Source: Sternotherus odoratus
Lineage: Eukaryota; Chordata; Testudines; Kinosternidae
DNA: 64,000 bases
Assembly: GCA_032164245.1 (NCBI GenBank)
Contig: JAVMKO010000003.1
Coordinates: 34,161,390 to 34,225,389 of the forward strand
Direction: 5' to 3'
Shown: piece by piece, positions 45,886 through 57,540 of the stretch
How positions within the stretch are numbered: the stretch's first letter is position 1
Layout of the letters: each line of letters begins with the position of its first letter
Notes under the pieces: generated by a model
Told to the model about the DNA's origin: nothing
The model's input: only the letters and a program-made list of their open reading frames with translations
Databases searched by the model: none
Position numbers and translations under genes: made by a program

Positions 45886-48012
45886 TATGAATGAAAAAGT
45901 ACCAATATATATTTTTATATAGTTTAAAGGAAACATAAATATCAGAGCAGCACTGAAATGGCACTAAGCTTAACATTACAGAGTAAAGGTCTGGAACAAG
46001 TTATAAAAGCAAAACTGGATTTAATATTTTCTTTCTTAAAAGTAAAGATGGGCCAGTGAGATGTTGATTAGATCCATGGAAGGATCAGGTTTAGACAAGG
46101 AGAGAAATTTGGGTTTCACATTGAAACACAGAGCTTGAGTTTCATATCAGCATTATTGCATTCAAACTGAAGAGAACGAAATGGGAATAGTTAAGTACAT
46201 CATAGAATATTTTAAAGGCCCATTATTTTCTTTTCTTTAATGCTGATCTTTACTAGGAATTAAAGGAGTCATTCAGGGTAGGAGCATCCAGAAAGATTTG
46301 CAGGGTCTGATTCTGCTGTCACTTATATCACTATTATAATTTCACTATCTCAATAACAGAATCAGTCCTGCAGTCATTCAGCCATCTTTTAACAACGGGA
46401 TCCCCACAGGCTTAAAAGTTAGAGAATTTTGCTCTAATATATTGTTTTCAGACTTGCATATGTCAAATAAAGATATATGATAAACTGGTTAAAAGCTAGT
46501 TCTGAACTGTCTTTCCTATGAAGAAAAAATATTTCATGAGATATTGTGATAAATATTAATAGTAGCTTCTCAATGTGCCACTTGGAAAGTCAGAGTAAAA
46601 TTTGCAACTGTTTCAGAATGATCAACTTGCAACAGTCTTTTAATTTATGCAATAGAGATATTAATGGCTTTTTACCATTCCCAAAAGGGAGTCAAAATTC
46701 AAATAATACATGACTAATTAGACCAGGAGACTTATTACAAGCATAAGACACTATTTTTTAAAAAAATCAACAAAACTAAACAAACAGTTTCCTGCTACTG
46801 TACGTGAAAGTGATTTTCATTCCAGGAGGAAGGCTGTGATCGTTTAGTTCACATTCTTTGTGTGCTAACACAAATTCAGTTTCTTTACCAAGTTTAGGTG
46901 GATGACCCCTCGCTCCAAGTCAATAATTTTCATAACCTGCTCACATTTAGTATAAGAGGCATATGAGTAAAGAAGTATGACAAGTCTGTCTAGTGGGTGT
47001 ATTTTGATTGACTGATAGAGTACTATGAAGATATGGGTGGTTGTGACTGGGGGAGTGAGTTTCTGTACTTTAAAATACAAGTTTCAATGCCTCAGAATCT
47101 TTGGATTGCTTTTTTGACACACCAGTTGAAAAACATTGTTCTAACAGAGCAACAGTAAAAGGAAGCTCTCCCTCAGTACTTGCATAGTGGTTGCTCTCTA
47201 TTCAGTATAATTGAACTAGTCACTGGAAGTAGGATGCCTGAACTTGAAATTCCAGTCCTTTTTATTCCTCACAGAGATGCCATTGATAAACCGAACAATC
47301 ATTTTCCAAAACCAGTATTCAAGGTCTTATACAAACAAAATCCTGAAGCCCGTCTGAAAAGGAATCCATGCAAGTTGAATGAGACACAGTCTCACATTTT
47401 TGGTCCACGATCCAGGGCTCTGTTTCAGGGTGTTCTCCAAGTTCAAGTTAGAATACTCTCAAGGCTAATCAAACGTGGACTGGTTCTTAGTGACCCCCCA
47501 TGAACCATTCTGGCAACTGGAAATAACTGTCCTGGAATCAGCCTATGCTGAGGGTAATCCAATCCTGAAGGGGATCATTTAAACCAATATTAGGAAAGTT
47601 TTGGACTGGTGGAATGGAACAAAACTTCCCAAATGTACCAGGAAATTTCTGTTTCAAGAACAATCAGAATTCTTATAGAATTTAATTTCTCTGGCATCAT
47701 TTGTCAGCAAAGAATGAAAAGGACAGTATCAAAGAGGGTTTTTTTGTTTGTTCGTTTTTTTCATTTTTACCATTGGTAGAATCTCCTGGGTGTAAATGTT
47801 AAAATTGAGGTGTGCAGTTGGGACAATATATAAAAACTCTCACATCTGGTAATAAATAAGGTTACCTATATATTTCTGACGAGACCAAATTTATAGTAAT
47901 ACCTTTAGCTATGAACACCTATGTACTAGAAAATTAACTGGTTTGGGTTGGAGTACAGAGAACAGCAAATGATGGTTGGAGTGGTGGTTCCATGTTTATT
48001 GTGGAAATCACT
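45886..48012. other. AT-rich sequence, no gene seen
   Basis: Includes a 107-codon plus-strand frame at 47180-47503 without recognisable domain, and a possible hAT end near 47120-47150 (accagttgaaaaacattgttct). Confidence 0.5.
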
Positions 48013-48071
48013 GAGATTACAAAGGTAACAAAGAGTCCTGTGGCACCTTAAAGAGTAACTAAAGTATTGGA

Positions 48072-48111
48072 GCATAAGCTTTCGTGGGCTAATGCCCACT
48101 TCGTCGGATGC
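48072..48111 (-). ncRNA. Hammerhead-like motif (left arm)
   Basis: Minus strand: CCGACGA box (U4 changed to C relative to CTGACGA), extra A, stem II GTGGG...CCCAC, GAAA, and minimal stem III GC-TTAT-GC followed by TC at the cleavage position. Apart from position 4 the core is intact. Confidence 0.7.
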
Positions 48112-48249
48112 AAGCAGGGGAAGTGTCCAGGGGCAGGTATAGAAAAGTAGGCAAGAAACAGGTAGGAGGTAACAAGGTTAGTCCAATTAGGCTGAACCAG
48201 CTTGTTATCTCAAATCAGGGAGGGTGGGTTATTCTTCTAGCAGTTGAAT

Positions 48250-48852
48250 AGGGGGTGTGAACTTGGAGAGAGGAGAAGCTATTTTTGTAATTAGCAAGCC
48301 ACTCAAGGTCTTTGTTCAGTCCCAGATTGATTGTGTTAAATTGCAAATGAATTGCAGCTCTGCAGTTTCCCTTTGCAGTCTGGACTTGAAGTTTTTTTGC
48401 TGCAGTATGATGACTTTTAAATCTGTAATTGTGTGTCCAGGCAGGTTGAAGTGTTCTCCTACAGGTTTTTGTATATTGCCATTCCTAATATCTGATTTGT
48501 ATGCATTTATCCTTTTTCATAGGGACTGTCCAGTTTGGCCGATGTACATAGTAGAGGGACATTGGTGGCATATAATGGCATATATGACATTGGTTGATGT
48601 GCAGGTGAATGAACCAGTGATGGTATGGTTGATCTGGTTAGGTCCTGTGATGGTGTTGCTGGTGTAGATATGTGGGCAGAGTTAGCATCGAGGTTTGTTG
48701 CATGGATTGGTTCCTGAGTTGGAGTTATTGTGATGCAGTGTGCTGTTGCTGGTGAGAAACTGCTTCAGGTTGGCAGGTTGTCTGTGTGCCAGGACTGGCC
48801 TTCCTCCCAAGGCCTGTGAAAGTGAGGGATTATTGTCCAGGATGGGTTGTAG
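48250..48852 (-). pseudogene. PLE polyprotein C-terminus: linker and GIY-YIG endonuclease, decayed
   Basis: One minus-strand frame runs 178 codons from 48852 to a stop at 48316-48318, with only two internal stops. In order it shows RPVLAHRQPANLKQF, the conserved post-RT linker block, then CNKPRC-stop-LCPH, the Cys/His linker; a GIY-YIG core (VIYAIICHQCP followed by MYIGQTGQSL); INAYKSDIRNGN with the expected basic/helix region; and KPVGEHFNLPGH. A frameshift near 48325 precedes LNKDLEWLANYK in the left arm (to about 48250). The RT itself is missing. In intact elements this nuclease nicks target DNA for integration. Confidence 0.9.
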
Positions 48853-49062
48853 GTCTGAACAAAGACCTTGAGTGGCTTGCTAATTACAAAAATAGCTTCT
48901 CCTCTCTCCGAGTTCACACCCCCTATTCAACTGCTAGAAGAATAACCCACCCTCACTGATTTGAGATAACAAGATGGTTCAGCCTAATTGGACTAACCTT
49001 GTTACCTCCTACCTGTTTCTTGCCTACTTTTCTATATCTTCCCCTGGACACTTCCACTGCTT

Positions 49063-49102
49063 GCATCCGACGAAGTGGGTATTAGCCCATGAAAGCTTAT
49101 GC
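49063..49102 (+). ncRNA. Hammerhead-like motif (right arm)
   Basis: Same CCGACGA box. Stem II has GTGGG against CCCAT (one G-U pair), then GAAA and GC-TTAT-GC, followed by TT. It is oriented head-to-head with the left-arm motif. Confidence 0.68.
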
Positions 49103-49407
49103 TTCAAAACTTTATAGTTAGTCTTTAAGGTGCCACAGGACTTTGTTACCTCTGCTATTCCAGACTCACACGGCTACGTCTCTGATTCTTGAGATTACAA
49201 AATGTACTAGTGGAATTTTTTTTAAACGTACTGCCTGCCCAGAAAACTTAACCTTGGCTTTTGGACCCAGTCTGATTTTTATCTTTTCACACATCACCAT
49301 AAGTAATACAGATGATATAAATCAAATTAAACTTTTGAGTCAGTCCTGTGCAAGCCTCATTCCTTTGTATAGAACTCCATCAATAATGATGCATGAGTAG
49401 TAATAGA

Positions 49408-49505
49408 ATCTCTGAAATCTGTGTTGACACAGATCTGTGAAATCTCTCTCTGAAATCTGTGAAATCTGTGAAATCTGTGAAATCTCTCTCTGAAATCTGT
49501 GTTGG
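49408..49505. repeat. Short tandem repeat of TGAAATCTG/TGAAATCTCTCTC
   Basis: Nine-bp TGAAATCTG units with interspersed 13-bp TGAAATCTCTCTC variants. An inverted tgttgacacagatct word sits in the array. Confidence 0.88.
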
Positions 49506-50825
49506 CACTGCAGGGATAAGAGAGCGAAAAGCCATGGTTTCCTTCACTAAAACAAGCACATAGTGCTGTTCATATATAAAGTTGAAAGATACTTTTAATT
49601 GATTTATATTGGCTAAGCAATGATCAAGAATTATCATAACTGACTAAAAGATATTTAATGGGCTATTTGAATGAAGAGAAAATATTTAAATTAGCAGAGA
49701 CAGACTGGATGAACTTTTCCATCTTTCCATTATCCCATATTTTCCTACCTTCAGTTTCCATTCTTCTTTCTAGATACTTAAGCCATCTCTTCTAGGAATT
49801 CTCCCCCCTCTCCTGCTCCTTCCCATTTTGTTCATAAAGATCCTTCAAATTTTGAATAATAATGCACTTCCCTCTCATAGTCACTCATGGCATGCATTTT
49901 GCACATTTTTTGTACATTTTTATCCTACAAAATTCTCATTTTAAACATTGGAATATACATGCCTAAACAAAAAAGCGTGTTAAAGAGTAAGCAAACAGGA
50001 ATTATCCTTTTAACAAATACTTCTCGGTCTTTTTGGAATTTGACGGGAAAAGATGTACAATTATAACACCGAAAAGACTGCAGATAGTTTCTCATCCTCT
50101 TATTTTTAGGAACACCAAATACTGCTAAGTTTTTAATATTCACAAATGCAAATTTGTCTCTTCACACAGAACCTGCTGTGTACACGTTAACATTTGCAGA
50201 CTTTTTTATATATTGCATGGATAATAAAGCACCACAATCATTTTATAAACTTTGACAATTATCAGCCTGATGGTGTAAATTAGTGACCCAACTGAAGCAT
50301 AGAAAAAATAATTAGATATAGGTCATACAATGACAACTTTCAACATTAAAATGTATCATTTTATGATTATCAATAGAGCATGCTCTGGAAATGCTGTCTT
50401 ATTAAGGATGTCATCAATGGCTGTCCTACAGATGATCAAAAGGCTAGATGCAAGGTCATGTGACTGTGGTCTCAATGAAAGCACATGCATGTTGGGAAAA
50501 GGATGATTCTTACAGCCATCTTTTTTTATTCTGGTTTTGTGTAAAATGTTAAGTAATTAAAAAGAGAAAAAATGGTGGAGTCAACAACTATGTATTTCTT
50601 CCCTTACTTTTTTTTTTTTAACAGTAGAATTGCTGGAACACTATTTAAATTCTGCATATGTCTGAATTACTTGTGTGATGTTCTCTGCAGCACTCATTGT
50701 GAAGTACATTAAAGAATTACTAAAGCATTACTAAAGATAAGATGAAACAATGTTTACTTGAAAATAAGGTTTTTTTCTTTTTTTAAAAAAGGTAACATAT
50801 TGAACACCTGTTTTTAAATGTCACT
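49506..50825. other. AT-rich sequence, no gene seen
   Basis: No supported gene or named repeat. Confidence 0.6.
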
Positions 50826-50829
50826 TTCC

Positions 50830-51330
50830 TCAAACAATAACAGTGAGATGGGAAAGTATGCAGATAATACAAAATTACCCAAGTTAGTTAAGTTCAAAAC
50901 TGATTATGAAGAGTTATAAAGGAATCTCACAAAACTAGGCAACAAAATAGAAGATGAAATTCAATGTTGATAAATGCAAAGTAATGCACATTGGAAAATA
51001 TTATCCCCACTACATATACAAAATGATAGGATCTAAATTAGCTGTTACCACTCAACAAAGATCTTGTAGTTATTGGGGATAGTTCTCTGAAAACATTTGC
51101 TCAATGTGCAGCAGCAGTCAAAAATAGCTGGCATTACTAGGAACCATTAGGAAAGAGAGATAAGACAGTGGCAGTATGATGTATTCTATATAACCCAGTA
51201 GTATGCCCACACCGTTAATACTGAAGTGAATTCTGGTTGCCTCATCTAAAATAACCCAAAAAACCCAAACCAGAAATGTAAAAAAATTGTGCCAGAGCTG
51301 ATTCCTGGCACCTCTGTGCTTGGAAGTTCG
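50830..51330 (+). mobile_element. Old CR1/L3-like LINE fragment
   Basis: Blocks such as tgcagataatacaaaattac (FADNTKL-like), gatgaaattcaatgttgata, aaagtaatgcacattgg and actcaatgtgcagcagcagtc follow CR1-clade ORF2 just after the RT active site, in order. Multiple frameshifts. Confidence 0.85.
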
Positions 51331-52137
51331 TAGGCCCAGCACATCTAGGTTTGTTGAATCAGTTATGAGCGTAAAAAACTTGCTTAAGTCTGAGCACCTC
51401 TTTATTACAAATTAAGCACTGGTGATAGGATAAAGGTCTAAAAATAATGAATGGTGCAGAGAAAGTGTTATTTACTCCTTCACATAACACAAGAACCTGG
51501 GGTCACCCAATGAAATTATTAGACAATTTATTAATGTTTATAATTATGGATTATGAATGTGATGGATAATAATATGAAGGTACAAACAACATGGTCCTTT
51601 TGTGATTATTTTATTTAGTTCCAATTTAACTTTGCAACAGGTTCCCCTTTATTTTAATAGTTTTTACCACAACTAGATAAGGTAGGTTTTTATAGGCATC
51701 ATAGTTTGGAATAATCCAGACAACAACAGGATTGAATATGCTTGCCTTCCTAAATCACTGAAAATAGATAACTCTATGCCATCTTCACAGCTAAAACAGG
51801 CAGTTGTAAAGTTTATATTCTGTATGTGCAATGTAATGGTATCCCCAAAAGATAGAGAAAAATATTACTGAACTTCAGATCAAAATTTTCATTTTAATTA
51901 AAGTGGTGTCATTTAAAGTAGCCTTTTCTGCCACTAACATTTGTTTTTCACACAATGAAACCAAGCTGACCCTGAGATTTTTTTGTCTTACTTTCTGGGA
52001 GCATAGATGAGCTGATTTCTTTCATTATGATTTATATTTTTATCCGTCATATAGATCAGAAAACACAATGGAAAGAAAATTTTATAGATATGCATACATA
52101 TCAATATTAAACTCATAATAAAATGATTGCGGTACCA
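51331..52137. other. AT-rich sequence, no gene seen
   Basis: No supported gene or named repeat. Confidence 0.6.
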
Positions 52138-52425
52138 GGGTATGTCTATATGGCCCCACAGTTGGGATTATTGGGGCATGAATAGCCATGTGCACCAAAG
52201 TGCTGAGCTGTAACTCTCTCGTGTGGACCCTGTAGACATGAACAAAAAGGTTTCTAGTTTGCTTAAACATAGTCCTCTTTATACAGGACTACATTAATGC
52301 AAAGTACGAACCTTTGAGTTCACACCCACAGCATGTCCTTATCGGAGAGTTATAGAACAACACTTTGGTGTGCGCTGCCATTCACATCCCCATAATCCAA
52401 ACCATGGGACAGTACAGACATGCTT
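52138..52425. mobile_element. Palindromic MITE (Harbinger-like ends)
   Basis: About 95 bp at the left (GGTATGTCTATATGG at the end, then ttgggattattgggg and caccaaagtg) is repeated in inverted form at the right (cactttggtg, ccccataatcc, then cagtacagacatgc). Left and right ends share the GTATGTCT word. No gene. Target duplication not clear. Confidence 0.72.
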
Positions 52426-53595
52426 TTATTCTGAATATTATTGAGAGATTGAGATTCTGGTAGGTAGCCTCTGAAATAAAACATTTTGTTTATCTGTTTG
52501 ACAATGAACAAGAGAAAATGTGTAGGAACAAGGAAGGCTATTTGTACATTCATCACTTGCCTTGAAATTAGGCTGAGCCTGAAAACTGTTACATATCTGA
52601 GTAGTCTTCACTGACTAGAGTAGACTCATTGGCCTCAACAGGTTTATCTGTATGAAGAAAGGTTTATCCAGGATAAGAGAATATTGAGGGTGTGTGAGGA
52701 TACATGGGGGAATGGATGTCAGAGGCGGGGTGGAGGGACCACATTTGGACATGGGGACTGGAGCAGCTCCCTAACAATCCCTCCCCATCCCCCGAAAAAA
52801 CTTGTTCCATACTGTTCTAACCATACGCCAAGTTCCCATTCAGGCTCCTTTCCAGCAATTACTTCCCTCTCCCTAAGCTCCTCTGTTACCTCTGACTCCC
52901 CCAAGTCTTTGAACTGCTTCTGAGGGGTGCAGGAAATACAGTTCTGTATTGTAGTTTAAATGAATTATTCAGAGTTCTGTATTAATAAGCCTAGTAAGGA
53001 ATCAATTTGTCAAAAAATATTTCCTGGATCTTTTTTGTTCTCTTTATTGTTATAGACATACTTGCTGACAGGTGTTTTGAAATAAAGTACCAAAATAATT
53101 GAAACTGGTATGATTATAGTGTATTATTTCGATAAACAAAATATGCATAATTTAAAAATAGTGTGTGCAGAATTTTATTTTTTGATGCAGAATTCTCCCA
53201 GGAGTAAATTTTATTTACAACCAAAAAGTTGGATAGTTCTTCATCTGTCTCCTCTCCCTTTAGCCATTTGTCAAACAGTCCTAACCTTTTTTTAGTAAGC
53301 ATTGAAAGGTACCAGAAATGCTTCAGTATTTGTTTCACTTAAAAACATTTAAAACAATTTAAATTAGTTTAAGATCTGTAAAAAATGCTGGATTGACAGC
53401 TCTGAAGTTAAATCTTCTATTTCCCAACAGAAAAGACCAAAGGTAATATTGTAGCAAACTTCATTACACCACAATGTCAACATGTCTCCACTCTGGCCTA
53501 AAAAACAATTCTAAGGTGAGACTGTACTTCAGCCTCCGTATCCATTGAATCATTGCCTAGTCAGCTGTGATTAGCAATAAAGATTCAAAACAACA
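52426..53595. other. AT-rich sequence, no gene seen
   Basis: No supported gene or named repeat. Confidence 0.6.
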
Positions 53596-54333
53596 CTTAA
53601 ACCTAACTCTGTCAATGGATCACTGAGTAGCCCTGAAGTTACAGGACTGAGTTCTATGGGTTGATGGAAAACATATCCTGTCAAACTAACTTGATTCCTT
53701 TATTTGATGAGAAGTTTGGCTGATACAGGTAAGATAAAGTGTTGACATACAGGACTTCTAAGTAATTTGATTTGATACCACACAACACTTTGATTAAAAA
53801 ACTAGAAGGATATAAAAATGACATAAATGGCATACATTTCATGCATTAAAAATGGGCTGACAGGTCTAAAATGTAACTGTAAATGGGGAATTGTCATTGA
53901 GGAGGTGTGTTTCCAATGGTGTCCTGAAGTGAACAGTTCATGGGCTATGCTATTTAAAATTGTTATGAATGACCTGGTAGGAAACAGAAAATCATCACTG
54001 ATAAAGTTTGCAAATTCCATTCCATTAAAGACTTGATGGTGTCAATTTTTAAACAGAAACACTTCCAAAACAGACTCCAACGAGAACCAAGGAACTGGAA
54101 TTATTTTTCAAATTGGACACAATAAACCAAAGGGTAAATAGAACTTGTGAATGGATCTCTCATTACACGAATTGATTGCATTTCCCTAGTTAATTTACCT
54201 TCAATAGTTGTTATCTCCTGCCAGACACAAAGATCCATTTCAAAAAGGTATTTTTTTCTCCTGCTGATAATGGCCCATCCAAATTAAACAGCCTCTTAGA
54301 ACTGGTATGCTAATGTACAACTTTTTTTTTTTG

Positions 54334-54505
54334 CTTTCTGTGTGTATAAATGCATCTTACTTCTGTTCCATCCTATGCATCCGATGAAGTGAACTATAGC
54401 CCACGAAAGCTTATGCTGAAATAAACTGGTTAGTCTCTAAGGTGCCGCAAAGTCTTCCTCATCTTATTTACGGATACAGACTAACATGGCTGCTAATCTT
54501 AAACC
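54334..54505 (+). mobile_element. Penelope-like element arm inserted in CR1
   Basis: Reads ctgtgtgtataaatgc, the hammerhead-like motif, ggttagtctctaaggtgcc, and ends gatacagactaacatggctgctaatctt, the complete single-arm layout. CR1 sequence resumes directly after it, so it is younger than the CR1. Confidence 0.82.
54377..54416 (+). ncRNA. Hammerhead-like motif, mutated stem II
   Basis: CCGATGA box, extra A, GTGAACTATAGCCCAC (stem II mismatched in the middle), GAAA, GC-TTAT-GC, then TG. Predicted weak or inactive. Confidence 0.62.
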
Positions 54506-54605
54506 TGTCACGATGCAAGGCACTAAATGTAAATGTATACATCTTGGAACAAAGAACAGAGGACACATTTACATGATGGGGAACTCTGCATTTGATGCAT
54601 TTGTG

Positions 54606-56336
54606 CATTTGTTTCCTCACAATACAATCAGGACTGCTAAAATATGTAATTAGGCTTCAGCCCCTGAAGCTGCCTTATGTACCGACTTGTTATTTATTTG
54701 TATATTGTCCAAAGTGTTCTAGGTGTTTCATCTATTACAGAGACATACTATATGACCTCAGAAAGCCACTTCAACCTGCTCTGATTTAAGGTTATGATGA
54801 TGGTGCTGCTAGTTTAAGAGTAAAAGTATTCTGCCCATATGTATCGAAGGATGTGAAGAATTTGCCATGTGCTTTTACTGCTGTGAAGCAAAGATAATAG
54901 AATCTCTGCAGGAGTCTGAAAGTTAATATGATTTTTATGATCATTGTATTAATATCCTTATTTTTAAACTTGTACATAACTAATTAATTAAACACCGTGC
55001 ACCACTGATTTTCTGTTCTTATTGTGATAAAAGATTGCATAATAACTTTTCTTATAAGCTCTTTTTAATTATAATAAGAATGCTTCTCTATCAAGCTGCG
55101 GTTGGAGAAAAAAAAGTTTGGATTATGTTAGAGAAAGGTATGGTCAGATTCACATTTGCACTAAGTCTCCTTTACTTAACACTGACACTGGGTCAAATTC
55201 TTGCTGGCACAAATTTGATTCAGCAGTCACAGCAAAAAATAACTTGGTCCATTGTTCGAAAACAAACAAGTTTCATATTCACAGATTTAAAGATTTTTGG
55301 GTTAAAACTTGTGTTTTTTCCAGTCCAAGGAGACTCTGTTAGAGGTAGTTGCAATGATCCTCCATTCGTTATGGCTAAATTGGAGGGGGATTTTTCTATT
55401 TCAATGTAGGGTCATAGTTGATGAGGGCTGATATTCACACTATTCAACAAGCAGAATAGATGTTATGTAAAATTGATCTTTCATTTACTGAACCTAATGG
55501 GGACTGCCTACCTGGGGAAATTAACAAGCATAATTATACTGGTATTGTTATAGTGGTTTAACACATTGCATGGACACTTGTTCCAGAATAAGAGTGCCTT
55601 GAATATTTTATAAGATAAACTAACTAGACAAGCCCTAACTAAAATGATATCTTTAAGTATACTAGATGGTGATGATCATTATTAATTCTATAGCTCTAAA
55701 AGTGTGCTAGTTACTGGACATATGTACAGAGATACAGTCTCTTCTCCAAAAAACTCACAGTATAGATGGACAATTGTGCTACAGGTCAAAAAGCAAAAAT
55801 TTTAACTACTATATCACAGTCATAACATTTCTAGCTGCTATACAGCAAACACAGTTACTAAATACCATATTCATTACTCGTTAACCCTTTCAAAAGTGTA
55901 TTTATCAACTCAAAGTAATATACAAAATGAGTCAATTAGAAATTAACTGCAATGCAACGAATACTCTATCTCTGAATCAATGCTGTATTGTCTACATTGG
56001 CTTTCCTCTTCTTTGCTGTCATCATCAGAATACAAACACTTCTCTTGCTTTGTTCATTGATTCTAGATCAGCACTGCAGACTGCAGCCATTTGCAGAGCA
56101 GTCACTTCACGGATATGGACAGGAAAAATAATAGTATCTCTTACTAGCAAATCAATAAACTATGTAAAGGGAAACATTCTGTCCTTAATAAGAATGGCCA
56201 ATACACACAGTCATCAATAGGAGTTCTGGGTGCATCAATGCAGAATATAATCCATGTAAGAACTAAAATGAATATAAAGAGTAAAAAGAGTTGCAGTTTT
56301 GGGGGTTTTTTTAATTACAAGATTACCAGTTTATAT
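54606..56336. other. AT-rich sequence, no gene seen
   Basis: A 124-codon plus-strand frame at 55035-55409 has no recognisable domain. Nothing else named. Confidence 0.55.
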
Positions 56337-56433
56337 GTATACCTGCATCCGATGAAGTGGGTATTCACCCACGAAAGCTTATGCTCTAATACGTCTGTTA
56401 GTCTATTAGGTGCCACAGGACTCTGTCGCTTTT
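56337..56433 (+). mobile_element. Solo Penelope-like arm with its own target duplication
   Basis: A 97-bp segment consisting of little more than the hammerhead-like motif and the tctgttagtctattaggtgcc / cacaggactctgtcgc arm. A perfect 11-bp direct repeat CCAGTTTATAT flanks it (56326-56336 and 56434-56444). Confidence 0.85.
56345..56384 (+). ncRNA. Hammerhead-like motif, best whole copy apart from position 4
   Basis: CCGATGA box, extra A, perfect GTGGG...CCCAC stem II with a TATTCA loop, GAAA, minimal stem III GC-TTAT-GC, then TC. All parts are contiguous and only the U4 position deviates from the consensus core. Confidence 0.72.
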
Positions 56434-56449
56434 CCAGTTTATATAGTGT

Positions 56450-57540
56450 TTCGAATTCAAAGTAGCAGCCAGGACATACCACACTGCAATGAACAATGTC
56501 TTGCTTTGGCTAAAAAGGTGCTGAAAATTAACATACACTTCCCATAGCTTTCTAGAAGTGTCTGGTTACTGACGTGTAAATTTGGCAGCCAAATGGCAAG
56601 GGGAAGAGAATCAAATGGGAGAACAGATTTCTTCAGCACCCAATCATAAACAGAAAATATACCATCACAATTTTCCAGCAGTCTAGTCCACAACATCATG
56701 ATGTAAATATCAGAAAGAATGACCCTATATTTGAGCAGTTGCTTCCATGATCAATGCCATGGCACAATCAAATCGAAAGTTTTATGACCACTCTAGCGGT
56801 GAAGTTTAAAAATATGACATTTAAAAATCAGTATAACAGACAAGTATACTAGTGATATGCAATGGAAAGATGCTGCAGGGGAAACAGATCCCAGATAGAT
56901 AAAATAAAGGGGGGAAAAGAGTTCTCTACTTATACTATACGCTATAAAAATAATTTGATAATGCTGTGAAGTATCAAGCACCTGGTCATAATAGATACAG
57001 AAATATCCAAATATGCTGATGACAGGGGAAAAAAAAACTGACTTTGCTGAAAACTCTGCAATAGTCCTACCGCGATTGGGTATGCGAAATTAATCCAGCT
57101 AGATGGAGAAATGATACTGGATTGCTTCTAAGGCAAAAATTCTAAAACTAGAAATGGCAGTATTGAATATGAGGGTGGGGCGGGGGCAGGGTGTGGGAAA
57201 CATAGATACCTGGGACTTTAAGCAGATGTTGAAGAAACAGGAAACTTATGGTCTATATTCAAAGTTTTGCTGATGCAGCTGCACCAGTTAGGAGCATGAA
57301 AGAAAAAAAAAACCCAAAACAAATACCCATCCACACCTCCCCCCCAATGCACTCCAAAACTGACACAGCTATGCCAGAAAAAGCTCTTGTGCAGACACAC
57401 AGTTAAGCCAGCAAAATAAAAGTGATGCCTGTATGTCTTATGTTGTTTGGGGAACTTGTATAAACTATTCTGGAAAAGAGAACTTTTGCCTTGTTTGACA
57501 AGATAGTGATGCTGGCAAACACTTCCAACTGTAATAAAGA
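56450..57540. other. AT-rich sequence, no gene seen
   Basis: No supported gene or named repeat. Confidence 0.6.

Larger units (their letters stand above)
48024..49190 (-). mobile_element. Penelope-like element, foldback copy with endonuclease remnant
   Basis: A perfect 11-bp direct repeat GAGATTACAAA flanks it (48013-48023 and 49191-49201). The left arm 48024-48319 and right arm 48855-49190 are inverted copies of about 300 bp at high identity, each with a hammerhead-like core. Between them (48320-48854), on the minus strand, lies the C-terminal part of a PLE polyprotein. The left arm is the natural 3' continuation of that gene; the right arm is an extra inverted copy of the 3' region joined upstream. 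PLEs are retroelements with a telomerase-like RT and a GIY-YIG nuclease, known to give inverted and tandem partial copies. Confidence 0.92.
53600..54600 (+). mobile_element. Old CR1/L3-like LINE, interrupted
   Basis: Runs in CR1 ORF2 order: catatcctgtcaaactaac, the LIKKLEGYKN-like region near 53790, a segment resembling the RT core ending tcactgataaagtttgcaaa near 54010, and after the PLE insertion gcaaggcactaaatgtaaa and ggaacaaagaacagagg. Many stops. The 69-codon frame at 53827-54036 is a surviving piece of the RT. Confidence 0.83.

Noticed and set aside
47180..47503. 107-codon plus-strand frame
   Set aside because: No recognisable domain, no splice or promoter context, and AT-rich flanks without conservation clues.
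48257..48667. 136-codon plus-strand frame
   Set aside because: It is the antisense of the PLE GIY-YIG region, which reads sensibly only on the minus strand.
49408..49505. Possible CRISPR-like array
   Set aside because: Units are 9-13 bp with no spacers, in a vertebrate genome; it is a short tandem repeat.
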